A stretch of 64,000 nt of DNA from an uncultured Oscillospiraceae bacterium. GTDB lineage: Bacteria; Bacillota; Clostridia; Oscillospirales; Oscillospiraceae. Below the pieces are notes generated by a model. It was not told where the DNA came from. It saw only the letters and a list, made by a program, of their open reading frames with translations, and did not search any database. Both the position numbers and the translations under genes were made by a program. Positions 32,782 through 41,264 of this stretch are shown in pieces. The stretch covers positions 153,517 through 217,516 of the forward strand of contig CANQVO010000004.1 in the NCBI GenBank assembly GCA_947627325.1. The letters are read 5' to 3'. Each line of letters begins with the position of its first letter. Position 1 is the first letter of the stretch.

Positions 32782-34176
32782 TCAGAACTCCGCGTTGCCC
32801 ACCGTGCGGGGGTGGAGGGCCACGTCCCGGATGTTGGACACCCCCGTCAGGTACATGATCAGCCGCTCAAAGCCCAGGCCGAAGCCGGCGTGGGTGCAGG
32901 TGCCGTAGCGGCGCAGGTCCAGATACCACCAGTAGTCCTCCGGCTTCATCCCCAGCTCCCGGATGCGCCCTTCCAGCACCTCCAGCCGCTCCTCCCTCTG
33001 GGACCCGCCGATGATCTCCCCGATGCCGGGGACCAGGCAGTCCGCGGCGGCCACGGTCTTGCCGTCGGGGTTGAGGCGCATATAGAACGCCTTGATCTCC
33101 TTGGGGTAGTCGGTGACGAAGATGGGCTTTTGGAAGTGCCGCTCGGTGAGGTAGCGCTCGTGCTCGGTCTGGAGGTCGCACCCCCAGGAGACGGGGTAGT
33201 CGAACTTTTCCCCGGACTTTCGCAGGATGTCCACCGCCTCGGTGTAGCTCACCCGGCCAAAGTCGCTGCTGACCACGTGCTGGAGCCGGTCCAGCAGGCC
33301 CTTGTCCACAAAGGCGTTGAAGAACTTCAGCTCCTCCGGGCACTGGTCCATCACGTAGCGGATGACGTACTTGATCATGTCCTCCGCCACGTCCATGTAG
33401 CCGGTCAGGTCGCAGAAGGCCATCTCCGGCTCGATCATCCAGAACTCGGCGGCGTGGCGCTGGGTGTTGGACTTCTCCGCCCGGAAGGTGGGGCCGAAGG
33501 TATACACGTCCCCAAAGGCCATGGCGAAGTTCTCCGCGTTCAGCTGGCCGGAGACGGTGAGGCTGGCGGGCTTGCCGAAGAAGTCCTGGGTGTAGTCCAC
33601 CCCGCCGTCCTCCGTCCGGGGCACGTCGTTCAGGTCCAGGGTGGTCACCTGGAACATCTCCCCGGCCCCCTCGCAGTCGGAGGCGGTGATGATGGGGGTG
33701 TGGACGTAGACAAAGCCCCGCTCCTGGAAGAAGCGGTGGATGGCGAAGGCGGCCACACTGCGGACCCGGTAGGTGGCGGAGAACAGGTTGGTCCGGGGCC
33801 GCAGGTGCTGGATGGTCCGCAGATACTCCACGCTGTGGCGCTTTTTCTGGAGGGGGTAGTCCGGGGTGGAGGGGCCCTCCACCCGGATGGACGTGGCCCG
33901 CAGCTCCAAGGGCTGCTTGGCCTGGGGGGTCAGCACCACCCGGCCTGTGATGACAAAGGCGGCGCCCACGTTCTGCCGGGCCACCTCCTTAAAATTGTCG
34001 ATCTCCCCGTCGGCAAAGACCACCTGGAGGTTCTGGAAGGCCGAGCCGTCGTTCAGCTCCAGAAAGCCGAAGGTCTTCATGTCCCGGATGGTCCGGGCCC
34101 AGCCGCAGACGGTGAGCTCCTTCCCCTCCAGGGCGTCCATTTGGGCAAACAGCTGGCGGATGGTCGTTCTTTTCAT
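32782..34176 (-). CDS. asnS: Asparaginyl-tRNA synthetase
   Basis: A 464-residue class II synthetase. The N-terminal OB-fold for the anticodon has [19 protein letters not shown]; the catalytic core has [20 protein letters not shown] (motif 1 region), [20 protein letters not shown] (motif 2) and the C-terminal [15 protein letters not shown] (motif 3). The length and the asparagine-type motif 2 separate it from aspartyl enzymes. A monocistronic gene with a clear promoter. Confidence 0.96.
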   Translation of the reverse strand: MKRTTIRQLFAQMDALEGKELTVCGWARTIRDMKTFGFLELNDGSAFQNLQVVFADGEIDNFKEVARQNVGAAFVITGRVVLTPQAKQPLELRATSIRVEGPSTPDYPLQKKRHSVEYLRTIQHLRPRTNLFSATYRVRSVAAFAIHRFFQERGFVYVHTPIITASDCEGAGEMFQVTTLDLNDVPRTEDGGVDYTQDFFGKPASLTVSGQLNAENFAMAFGDVYTFGPTFRAEKSNTQRHAAEFWMIEPEMAFCDLTGYMDVAEDMIKYVIRYVMDQCPEELKFFNAFVDKGLLDRLQHVVSSDFGRVSYTEAVDILRKSGEKFDYPVSWGCDLQTEHERYLTERHFQKPIFVTDYPKEIKAFYMRLNPDGKTVAAADCLVPGIGEIIGGSQREERLEVLEGRIRELGMKPEDYWWYLDLRRYGTCTHAGFGLGFERLIMYLTGVSNIRDVALHPRTVGNAEF

Positions 34177-34220
34177 GGCAGATCCCTCTCATTTCTCCGG
34201 GGTAGATTTTGACCGAATCC

Positions 34221-34249
34221 ATTATAGTGTATCTTTTCCCGTTTTACAA
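34221..34249 (-). promoter_or_regulatory. Promoter of asnS
   Basis: On the minus strand, TTGTAA (34249-34244) and TATAAT (34226-34221) are 17 bases apart. Confidence 0.75.
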
Positions 34250-34328
34250 GCGCAACTTCCCCCGCCCCGGCATAAATTCCCACCCCGGCACGTATCATGT
34301 CTCAGACAACGGGTAGGGAGTGTTGCCA

Positions 34329-34577
34329 TTGAAGGGAAACATGGAGGAGCGGGCCGCCGCCCTGGCCCGGTACATCATCGACAGCGGCGCCACCGTCCGC
34401 GCCGCCGCCCAGAAGTTCGGGCTGTCCAAATCCACCGTCCACAAAGACCTGGTGGACCGCCTGCCCCTGTTCCACCCCGGGCTCTACCGCCAGGTCAAGG
34501 AGGTGCTGGAGCGCAACAAGGCCCAGCGCCACATCCGGGGCGGCGCCGCCACCAGGGAAAAGTACAAAGGGAAATAG
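34329..34577 (+). CDS. spoIIID: Sporulation transcription factor SpoIIID
   Basis: An 82-residue DNA-binding protein. TTG at 34329 lies 8 bases after GGGAG; ATG at 34341 is an alternative. The helix-turn-helix VRAAAQKFGLSKSTVHKDL and the basic C-terminal helix NKAQRHIRGGAATREKYKGK are the family signature. SpoIIID tunes mother-cell gene expression during sporulation. Its presence shows that the organism is, or descends from, a spore former. No clear SigE promoter was found. Confidence 0.95.
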   Translation: MKGNMEERAAALARYIIDSGATVRAAAQKFGLSKSTVHKDLVDRLPLFHPGLYRQVKEVLERNKAQRHIRGGAATREKYKGK

Positions 34578-34584
34578 CGCGAAA

Positions 34585-34627
34585 GGGCCCCGGCGGGACA
34601 GCTCCCCGCCGGGGCCCTGTTTTTTCG
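34585..34627 (+). terminator. Intrinsic terminator of spoIIID
   Basis: A 13-bp GC stem (GGGCCCCGGCGGG with CCCGCCGGGGCCC) is followed by TGTTTTTT. The rest of the 310-bp gap to the next gene holds only a promoter and a small leader hairpin. Confidence 0.92.
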
Positions 34628-34775
34628 CCCCCGGGCCGGACAGGCCCTATGAAAAAATTTTTTACCCCCGGACAAACCGCCCATCCCTTGTGGTCCCCTG
34701 GGCGAAAAAACCAAAAAGACCCAAGATGTGGTCATAAAAACCGGGAAATTTTCGGGACAAATTGCCGGTTCGGGG

Positions 34776-34804
34776 TTGACGGGCGGGGGAAAAAGGTTTA
34801 TGAT
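34776..34804 (+). promoter_or_regulatory. Promoter of the M23 peptidase gene
   Basis: TTGACG and TATGAT are 17 bases apart. A 7-bp leader hairpin, TTCCCTC with GAGGGAA (34831-34850), lies between it and the start codon. Confidence 0.7.
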
Positions 34805-34889
34805 ACACATTGTAACTAATTTGTAATTATTTCCCTCGCCCTTGAGGGAACGCCGTATGTCACCTGTGAGATTCTGGAGGTGAAACACA

Positions 34890-36356
34890 GTGGACGAGAT
34901 CCTTTTCCCCGCTCCCGGCGGAGCGGCGGAGCGCCGGGCCCCCGCCCGGCCCGACTTTGCCCAGCGCCGGGAGGAATTATCCCGCCGGTATGACGAGTTG
35001 ATGTTCCGCTGGGACCATTTCAGGCAGACCCACAAAGTGCGTCCCAAGTGGTTTTTGGCCGCCGCCCTGACCCTGGGCGTGGTGAGCACCGCCACCCTCT
35101 ACACCCCCGGCTACGCCGTGGTGGTGGACGGCCAGGAGCTGGGCGTGGTGGCCGACAAGGCCCAGTTCGAGACGATCCAGGGCCGGGTGGAGGACCGGGT
35201 CAGCCGGGTCCTGGGCCGGGACTACACCCTGGAGAACACCGTCAGCTACCGCTGGCGGGTGGTCAATAAGCGGGACCTGTCCTCCCTGTCCGGGGTGGAG
35301 AACTACCTGTTCAACCACGTCTCCGAGGTCACCCGGGGCTACGTCCTCTCCCTGGACGGCCAGACCCTGGCCACCTGCGCCAGCAGCCGGGAGCTCACCG
35401 ACCTGCTGGAGTCCCTCAAGGCCCCCTACGTCAACGAGAACACCATCCAGGCGGACTTCACCGCCGACCTGACCCTCCGCTCCGAGTATGTGGACGTGCG
35501 CCAGATCACCGATGACCTCAGCTCCCTGCGGGCCCTGCTCACCTCCAACACCGTGGAGGCCGCCACCTATACCGTCCAGGCCGGGGACACCACCAGCGCC
35601 ATCGCCCTGCGCCAGGGCATGAGCCTCGCCGATCTGCTGGCGATGAACCCCGACGTGGAGGCCGACAAGCTGTGGATCGGCCAGGAGCTCACCGTCCGCC
35701 AGAGCGTCCCCTACCTGGGGGTCCGCACGGTGGACCAGGTCACCTATGAGGAAGCGGTGGAGCCCCCGGTGGAGTACGTGGACGACGACACCATGTACCA
35801 GGGGGACACCAAGGTCCTGGACCCCGGCGCGGAGGGCCTGGACCGGGTCACCGCCCAGATCACCTATATCAGCGGCACGGAGGACCACCGGGACATTCTG
35901 GAGACCCAGGTCCTCACCCCCACCGCCACCAAGGTGGTGGCCCAGGGCACCAAGGAGCGGCCCAAGACCATGCCCAAGGGCTACTTTATCTGGCCCGTCA
36001 GCGGCCGGGTCACCTCCAGCTACGGCGGCCGCTCCATCTTCGGCACCTATAACTTCCACGGCGGCATCGACATCGCCGTGCCCTACGGCACCTCGGTGAA
36101 GGCCGCCGACGGCGGCACCGTCACCACCGCCGGCTACAAGGGCAGCTACGGCTACTGCGTCATCATCGACCACGGCAACGGCAAGTCCACCCTCTACGCC
36201 CACAACTCCAAACTGCTGGTGAGCGTGGGGGACAAGGTCTACCAGGGCCAGACCATCGCCAAGGTGGGCACCACCGGCCGCACCACCGGCCCCCACTGCC
36301 ACTTTGAGGTTCGTATCAACGGCAACCAGCAAAACCCCAGGAACTACCTGCCCTGA
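34890..36356 (+). CDS. LysM-G5-M23 peptidoglycan endopeptidase
   Basis: A 488-residue membrane-anchored wall protein. GTG follows GGAGGTG. Order: a cytoplasmic N-terminus, one membrane segment near residues 50-70, an unassigned region, LysM at about 228-272 (YTVQAGDTTSAIALRQGMSL), G5 at about 275-355, and an M23 metallopeptidase at the C-terminus. The zinc site is visible as HGGID and HCHFE. It should cut peptidoglycan cross-bridges outside the cell. A similar LysM/G5/M23 layout is common in Clostridia wall-remodelling enzymes. A single-gene unit with its own promoter and terminator. Confidence 0.93.
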   Translation: MDEILFPAPGGAAERRAPARPDFAQRREELSRRYDELMFRWDHFRQTHKVRPKWFLAAALTLGVVSTATLYTPGYAVVVDGQELGVVADKAQFETIQGRVEDRVSRVLGRDYTLENTVSYRWRVVNKRDLSSLSGVENYLFNHVSEVTRGYVLSLDGQTLATCASSRELTDLLESLKAPYVNENTIQADFTADLTLRSEYVDVRQITDDLSSLRALLTSNTVEAATYTVQAGDTTSAIALRQGMSLADLLAMNPDVEADKLWIGQELTVRQSVPYLGVRTVDQVTYEEAVEPPVEYVDDDTMYQGDTKVLDPGAEGLDRVTAQITYISGTEDHRDILETQVLTPTATKVVAQGTKERPKTMPKGYFIWPVSGRVTSSYGGRSIFGTYNFHGGIDIAVPYGTSVKAADGGTVTTAGYKGSYGYCVIIDHGNGKSTLYAHNSKLLVSVGDKVYQGQTIAKVGTTGRTTGPHCHFEVRINGNQQNPRNYLP

Positions 36357-36369
36357 CCTAGCTTTCCAG

Positions 36370-36403
36370 CCGCCGCCTCCCATCCGGGGGGCGGCGGTTT
36401 TTT
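36370..36403 (+). terminator. Intrinsic terminator of the M23 peptidase gene
   Basis: A 12-bp stem, CCGCCGCCTCCC with GGGGGGCGGCGG, is followed by TTTTTT. Confidence 0.9.
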
Positions 36404-36478
36404 CGGGCTTTTTCGCATATTTATTCACCGTGGATACGCTTCGCCAAACGCCCCGGCCTGATTTTGTGGAAAACGCCC

Positions 36479-36508
36479 TTGCATTTTTGGGGGTATGTGG
36501 TGTATAAT
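36479..36508 (+). promoter_or_regulatory. Promoter of the polar amino acid transporter
   Basis: TTGCAT and a perfect TATAAT are 18 bases apart. The -35 region CTTGCATTTTTGG is the same as that of the PL9 lyase gene. Confidence 0.7.
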
Positions 36509-36548
36509 CCTTACACAACCGCTCCCCAGGGAGCAAAAAGGAGATTGA

Positions 36549-37400
36549 ATGAAAATGAACATGAAGAAGTATCTGGCTCTGGTCCTGGCGCTGGCTCTGG
36601 TCTTCGCCCTGGCCGCCTGCGGCGGCAAGAAGGCCGCCGACGTCACCCCCACCGAGGCCCCCACCGAGGCCGCCGAGCCCACCGACGCCCCTGACGGCGC
36701 CGAGCCCGCCGGCGACCTGGTCACCGTGGAGGCCGGCAAGCTCCATATGTCCACCAACGCCGCCTTCCCTCCCTATGAGATGGTAGACGACACCGGCGCC
36801 TACATCGGCATCGACGTGGAGGTAGCCACCGCCATCGCCCAGAAGCTGGGCCTGGAGCTGGTGGTGGACGACATGGACTTTGACGCCGCTCTCATGGCCG
36901 TTCAGCAGGGCCAGAGCGACATCGCCATGGCCGGCATCACCGTGAAGCCCGAGCGCGCCGAGGTCATGGACTTCTCCAACACCTACGCCAAGGGCGTGCA
37001 GGTGGTCATCGTCAAGGAGGGCTCCGCCATCGCCACCGTGGACGACCTTGCCAACGCCGAGCTCATCGGCACCCAGCGGGGCACCACCGGCTATGAGTAC
37101 TGCCTGGGCGATTACGGCGAGGAGCACGTGGTCGCTTACGACAACGGCGCCACCGCTGTCCAGGCCCTGATGAACGGCCAGGTGGACTGCGTGGTCATTG
37201 ACAACGAGCCCGCCAAGGCCTTTGTGGCCGCCAACGCGGGCCTGACCATCCTGGACACCACCTACGCCGACGAGGACTACGCCATCGCCGTCCAGAAGGG
37301 CAACACCCAGCTGCTGGACGCGGTGAACCAGGCCATCGCCGAGCTCCAGGAGGACGGCACCTTCCAGGCCATCGTGGACAAGTACATCAAGGCCGAGTGA
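36549..37400 (+). CDS. Polar amino acid ABC transporter substrate-binding lipoprotein
   Basis: A 283-residue lipoprotein. The signal peptide ends LAAC (Cys24), then an acidic Thr/Pro/Glu/Ala-rich linker. The type II binding fold (from LVTVEAGKLHMSTNAAFPPY) includes GIDVEVATAIAQKLGLELVV and RAEVMDFSNTYAKGVQVVIV, typical of the SBP_bac_3 family for polar amino acids. It heads a three-gene importer but is separated from the permease by a strong terminator, so it is likely made in excess. The ligand is unknown. Confidence 0.93.
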   Translation: MKMNMKKYLALVLALALVFALAACGGKKAADVTPTEAPTEAAEPTDAPDGAEPAGDLVTVEAGKLHMSTNAAFPPYEMVDDTGAYIGIDVEVATAIAQKLGLELVVDDMDFDAALMAVQQGQSDIAMAGITVKPERAEVMDFSNTYAKGVQVVIVKEGSAIATVDDLANAELIGTQRGTTGYEYCLGDYGEEHVVAYDNGATAVQALMNGQVDCVVIDNEPAKAFVAANAGLTILDTTYADEDYAIAVQKGNTQLLDAVNQAIAELQEDGTFQAIVDKYIKAE

Positions 37401-37420
37401 TCCTATCCGGCTCAAAGAAA

Positions 37421-37448
37421 GGGCGGGTCCCCGGACCCGCCCTTTTTT
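37421..37448 (+). terminator. Terminator/attenuator between binding protein and permease genes
   Basis: A 10-bp perfect stem GGGCGGGTCC / GGACCCGCCC with a 2-base loop (probably opening to 4) is followed by TTTTTT. Readthrough would supply less permease than binding protein. Confidence 0.85.
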
Positions 37449-37479
37449 CCAAGCAAAACGCCAAGAGAAAGGAGCGGAT

Positions 37480-38244
37480 ATGATGGAAGCGATCTACCTG
37501 GAGTTGACGGCCATGGCCCCCAAGGACCTGGTCTGGTATCAGACCTTCTTTGTGAAGTTCTACCGGGCCTTCCTGGTGGCCGACCGCTGGAAGCTCTATC
37601 TCCGGGGGCTGGAGCAGACCCTGATCCTCACGGTGCTGGCCCTGGTGCTGGGCATCGTTTTGGGACTGCTCGTGGGCGTGATCCGCACCGCCCACGACCA
37701 GCAGCGCCCCGGCCGGCGCAATCCCATCCTGGGGTTGCTCAACGCCCTGTGCAAGATATATACCACTGTGATCCGGGGCACCCCCATGGTGGTGCAGTTC
37801 CTGATCATGGGCATGGTGATCTTTGCCTCCAGCCGCAACAAGACCATGGTGGGCGCCCTGGCCCTGGGCATCAACTCGGGGGCCTATGTGGCGGAGATCA
37901 TCCGGGGCGGATTGATGGGCGTGGATGTGGGCCAGTCCGAGGCGGGCCGGTCCCTGGGTCTGAACTACATGGACGTGATGCGCTTTATCGTCATCCCCCA
38001 GGCGTTCAAGAATATCCTGCCCGCCCTGGGCAACGAGTTCATCATCCTCTTCAAGGACACCTCTTTGATCTCGGTGATCGGGGGCAAGGAGCTTTTGTAC
38101 TTCGCCCAGGCCATCATCACCCTCACCTATGACCCCATGATGCCCTACCTGGGCTCGGCGTTCCTCTACCTGGTCATCTGCATCTTCCTCACCTGGCTCC
38201 AGGGGAAGCTGGAAAGGAGGCTTCGTCAAAGTGATCGACGTTAA
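37480..38244 (+). CDS. Polar amino acid ABC transporter permease
   Basis: A 254-residue membrane protein; the tandem ATG codons follow AAAGGAG. It has the HisM/GlnP-type pattern [20 protein letters not shown] near the N-terminus and the EAA-like loop [20 protein letters not shown], which contacts the ATPase. About 30 extra residues precede the first membrane segment. It overlaps the ATPase gene by 14 bases. Confidence 0.93.
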   Translation: MMEAIYLELTAMAPKDLVWYQTFFVKFYRAFLVADRWKLYLRGLEQTLILTVLALVLGIVLGLLVGVIRTAHDQQRPGRRNPILGLLNALCKIYTTVIRGTPMVVQFLIMGMVIFASSRNKTMVGALALGINSGAYVAEIIRGGLMGVDVGQSEAGRSLGLNYMDVMRFIVIPQAFKNILPALGNEFIILFKDTSLISVIGGKELLYFAQAIITLTYDPMMPYLGSAFLYLVICIFLTWLQGKLERRLRQSDRR

Positions 38245-38953
38245 AGGCCTGTGCAAATCCTTTGGCGACCATCTGGTGCTGGACCACATCGACCAGCACA
38301 TCGCCCCGGGGGAGAAAGTGGTGGTCATCGGCCCCTCCGGCTCGGGCAAGTCCACCTTCCTGCGCTGTCTCAACCTGCTGGAGACCCCCACGGCGGGGAC
38401 CATCACCTTTGAGGGCCAGGTGATCACCGACCCCAAGGTGAACATCAACCTGGTGCGGCGGCAGATGGGCATGGTGTTCCAGCACTTCAACCTCTTTCCC
38501 AACATGACCATCCGCAAGAACATCACCCTGGCCCCCGTCCGCGCCAAACTCATGAGCAAGGAGGAGGCGGAGGAGGAGGCCGGGCGCCTCCTGGAGCGGG
38601 TGGGTCTGCCCGACAAGGCCGACGCCTACCCCGCCCAGCTCTCCGGCGGACAGAAACAGCGCGTGGCCATCGTCCGGGCCATGGCGATGAAACCCAAACT
38701 CATGCTCTTTGACGAGCCCACCTCCGCCCTGGACCCCGAGATGGTGGGGGAGGTGCTGGACGTGATGAAGGAGCTGGCCCGGGAGGGGATGACCATGGTG
38801 GTGGTCACCCACGAGATGGGCTTCGCCCGGGAGGTGGGCAGCCGCATCCTCTTTATGGACGGGGGGCACATTCTGGAGGAGAACGAGCCCCACGCCTTCT
38901 TCGCCAACCCCCGGGAGGAGCGCACCAAGCTCTTCCTCTCCAAAGTCCTCTAA
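38231..38953 (+). CDS. Polar amino acid ABC transporter ATP-binding protein
   Basis: A 240-residue ATPase of the GlnQ/HisP type; GTG follows AAGGAGG. Walker A is GPSGSGKST, the Q-loop region is [15 protein letters not shown], the signature is [11 protein letters not shown], Walker B is [15 protein letters not shown], and the switch histidine is in [13 protein letters not shown]. It powers uptake through the permease just upstream. Confidence 0.95.
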   Translation: MIDVKGLCKSFGDHLVLDHIDQHIAPGEKVVVIGPSGSGKSTFLRCLNLLETPTAGTITFEGQVITDPKVNINLVRRQMGMVFQHFNLFPNMTIRKNITLAPVRAKLMSKEEAEEEAGRLLERVGLPDKADAYPAQLSGGQKQRVAIVRAMAMKPKLMLFDEPTSALDPEMVGEVLDVMKELAREGMTMVVVTHEMGFAREVGSRILFMDGGHILEENEPHAFFANPREERTKLFLSKVL

Positions 38954-38958
38954 AAGCA

Positions 38959-38993
38959 AGACCCGCCGCCGGATGGCGGCGGGTCTTTTTGTT
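38959..38993 (+). terminator. Intrinsic terminator of the amino acid transporter
   Basis: A 12-bp perfect stem, AGACCCGCCGCC / GGCGGCGGGTCT, is followed by TTTTGTTT. Confidence 0.93.
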
Positions 38994-39057
38994 TGCCTGA
39001 AAGTCTCGCAGAGTTTCGCAACCTCCGGCACCGCCGGGGCGGGCGTAAAATGCCAAA

Positions 39058-39076
39058 GAAGGGGCGGGGCCCCTTC
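39058..39076 (-). terminator. Weak terminator of the gerQ gene
   Basis: A 7-bp stem GAAGGGG / CCCCTTC lies just past the stop codon, followed on the minus strand by TTTGGCATTTT. Confidence 0.5.
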
Positions 39077-39081
39077 TCCGG

Positions 39082-39738
39082 CTAGGTCCGCGGCGCCCCG
39101 TTCCGCATGGCCGGGCTGTTGGCCAGGCCCTGGTCGGTCAGGGTGATCCACCCTGGCCCCGCCTCCGTCTCCGGTGGCGGGACGACGGCGGGGGAGGCCA
39201 CCCCGGGCAGGCGCTGTTCCTCCCGGGCCAGCCGCTGGGCGGCCCGGAGGGCCTGCTGTTGGGCCTGGACCAGCTGCTGGGCGGCGGAGGACTGGCCGCC
39301 GGGGGCCGCGCCGGCGCCCAGGGGTGCCGGCTCCATGGACTCCACCGGCCACAGGTTGCCCTGGGCGTCCACCTGCAGGATCCCCATGGGGTTGTTGGGC
39401 AGCACCCCCGGGGCGGGCCGGGTGGCGAAAAAGGCCACGAACTTGGCGGAGAACACGTCGCACATGACGAAGTTGCGGTTGGTCTCGTCGTAGAGCACCA
39501 CGAAGCTCCGGCCCACGGCGTAGATGATCCCGCTGCGGCGCACCAGCGTCTGGACCCCCACCAGGAAGTCGATCTGGACGTAGTGGCCCAAATTGTCGGC
39601 CAGCAGCTGCTGGACCGAGCCCTCCAGACCGGGGGAGTCCATAATGCCGCTGTCCCCCGCGGGCGGGGTGTTGATCTGGTTCCCGGTCAGGAGCGTGTCC
39701 TCCTGGATCCGTTGCAGACCCTCTTGAAAAATTGCCAT
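39082..39738 (-). CDS. gerQ: GerQ-like spore coat protein
   Basis: A 218-residue protein; ATG follows AAAGGAG. The N-terminal part is short and polar. A conserved block of about 60 residues (QLLADNLGHYVQIDFLVGVQ, then SGIIYAVGRSFVVLYDETN and a FVMCDVFSAKFV strand) matches the GerQ/YwdL core. The C-terminal half is rich in Gln, Ala and Pro, which suits coat cross-linking. It lies directly downstream of a CwlJ-like hydrolase gene, the same order as in Bacillus, where GerQ is needed for CwlJ to locate in the coat. Assignment rests on both core and context. Confidence 0.75.
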   Translation of the reverse strand: MAIFQEGLQRIQEDTLLTGNQINTPPAGDSGIMDSPGLEGSVQQLLADNLGHYVQIDFLVGVQTLVRRSGIIYAVGRSFVVLYDETNRNFVMCDVFSAKFVAFFATRPAPGVLPNNPMGILQVDAQGNLWPVESMEPAPLGAGAAPGGQSSAAQQLVQAQQQALRAAQRLAREEQRLPGVASPAVVPPPETEAGPGWITLTDQGLANSPAMRNGAPRT

Positions 39739-39788
39739 GGATATGCTCCTTTCCTTCCGGCAGGGCGCGCGCCGGGAGCGGGCGCGCC

Positions 39789-40223
39789 CTATGTATCCTC
39801 GTAGGCGCTGGTGGGGTTATAAAAGCAGTGGTCCCCCACCCGCAGGGCGAAGGCGCCCACCTGGGAGGGAAAGTTGGCCCGGCAGATGGGGGAGTAGGGG
39901 TTAAAGAACCACAGCGCCTGGCCCAGGCCGCTCAGCCGTCCCCCGGCGATGGCCCACTGGGCGATGGCGTAGTGCTGGGCCTCGGGGCGCATATTGTAGA
40001 GATTCTGTGGGTTGTACTGGCCGTCCACCACCTCCATGGCGCAGGTGAACTGCCCGGGCTGAAAGATCACCTCCGGCAGGGTCTCCAGCCGCCCGTACTC
40101 CCCCACGGTGGTCCGCACCCGGTTCATCACCACGCTGGCTACCGCCTCCATGCCGGTCTGGCCCTCGCCCCCCGCCTCGCACTGGATGATCCGGGCCAGC
40201 AGCTCCGCGTCTGAATAGGCCAT
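39789..40223 (-). CDS. cwlJ: CwlJ-like spore cortex-lytic hydrolase
   Basis: A 144-residue protein consisting only of the SleB/CwlJ hydrolase domain; ATG follows AAAGGAGG. The family start is present (AYSDAELLARIIQCEAGGEG with the catalytic Glu16), then MEAVASVVMNRV and PEVIFQPGQFTCAMEVVDG. There is no signal peptide, as in CwlJ and unlike SleB, so it is made in the mother cell and placed in the coat. It would degrade cortex during germination. Paired with gerQ. Confidence 0.92.
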   Translation of the reverse strand: MAYSDAELLARIIQCEAGGEGQTGMEAVASVVMNRVRTTVGEYGRLETLPEVIFQPGQFTCAMEVVDGQYNPQNLYNMRPEAQHYAIAQWAIAGGRLSGLGQALWFFNPYSPICRANFPSQVGAFALRVGDHCFYNPTSAYEDT

Positions 40224-40313
40224 AGCGCGCCTCCTTTCAAGGTGGGCTGGCCCATTCTATGCGCCCCGCCGGGGGAGGTTTCGCCGACCGGCGGAGGGCT
40301 TGCCGTCTGCTGG

Positions 40314-40626
40314 AGGCAAGGTCCGTCCTCCCGAACGGGGGGGTTGTTGATTGCCCACACTGGGCAAAGGTCGCGCCTCCCGGCGCGGGGGCCAGGACCA
40401 TTTCTCTTTTCTCTGCGGAGAAAAGAGAAACGGTCCTGGACTCCAAAGAGAAAAGAGTTTGGCTTATGATTGTTGCCCCTCCCTCTCACCCTCGGCGGCC
40501 CGGATTTACAGGATTGCTTGTGGAAGATGCCGCCACTGGGCGGCGCGACGCCGTGCCGGGAATAAAGTAGTCCTCCTATTGCTACCGCCGCGGCCACCTC
40601 TGCCAACCAGGACTAGAGGGCCGTTT
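40314..40626 (+). repeat. Structured intergenic repeat, copy C
   Basis: Same module order and orientation as copy A. The 7-bp hairpin is TTGCCCA/TGGGCAA (40351-40367), whereas A has TTGCCCG/CGGGCAA, a paired change. The 22-bp hairpin is at 40392-40439. Between its tail and copy D are 120 bases containing TTCACCTTTCGTCACTCACC, which is also found beyond the tail of copy B. The 40224-41200 stretch holds no credible protein gene. Confidence 0.88.
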
Positions 40627-40748
40627 CCCTTTTTCTTCACCTTTCGTCACTCACCCAACCTCTCCCACTTTTCACCTTTCGAGTTACAAAAAAACAAACT
40701 CTCCCAACCTACAAGACCAAGGCTTGGCTGAAACGACAAGGGGAGAGG

Positions 40749-41152
40749 TTAAAAGCCGCCTCCCAGTCCTTTGCCATAGAGGCGGCCGCGGCGGCTGTAA
40801 TAGAAACGATACGTGTATCTGCGAACCAGGTCATGCCGCCCAGTGGCGGCAACTTCCACTACCAATCCTGTCTTTCCGGGCCGCCGAGCAATAGAAACGG
40901 GGGCCAACGATCATAAGCCCCATCTTTTCTCTTTGGAGTCCAGGACCGTTTCTCTTTTCTTCGCAAAGAAAAGAGAAATGGTCCTGGCCCCCGCGCCGGG
41001 AGGCGCACGTCCCCTGCCCGGTTCGGGCAACAACTAACTCCCCGTCGGGAGGACGAACTTTTGGCCCCCGCGCCGGGAGGCGCACGTCCCCTGCCCAGTG
41101 TGGGAAATCACTCACCCCTCGTTCGGGAGGACAAACCTTGCCCGTTGCGGGC
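40749..41152 (-). repeat. Structured intergenic repeat, copy D, with duplicated head
   Basis: Minus-strand orientation, convergent with copy C. The head module (GTCCTCCCGA, the TTGCCC-type hairpin and the GGCGCGGGGGCC block) occurs twice in tandem at about 40985-41150. The 22-bp hairpin is at 40940-40987. The head lies about 50 bases upstream of the topoisomerase gene promoter. Confidence 0.88.
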
Positions 41153-41200
41153 ACGACCCCCGCCCGCCGGGCCGGCGCCCCTTTTTTGTCGCCCCGGGGG

Positions 41201-41230
41201 TTGCGCCCGGGCGGAAAAGAGTGGTATAAT
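41201..41230 (+). promoter_or_regulatory. Candidate promoter of the topoisomerase subunit A gene
   Basis: A perfect TATAAT at 41225-41230 has TTGCGC 18 bases upstream. Confidence 0.65.
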
Positions 41231-41264
41231 CAAGTATTCTATTCAGGACAAGGATGGATCTGAC

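Noticed and set aside
34261..34328. SigE promoter for spoIIID
   Set aside because: A GCATAAA box and a CATGTCT box are present, but the spacing is wrong and the -10 match is poor.
34801..34889. Cyclic di-AMP riboswitch upstream of the M23 peptidase
   Set aside because: The leader is only about 85 nt with one small 7-bp hairpin, too short and simple for the ydaO-type aptamer.
41061..41264. N-terminal extension of topoisomerase subunit A
   Set aside because: It runs through repeat copy D and the promoter -10 box. Translation from TTG at 41265 gives the usual N-terminus.
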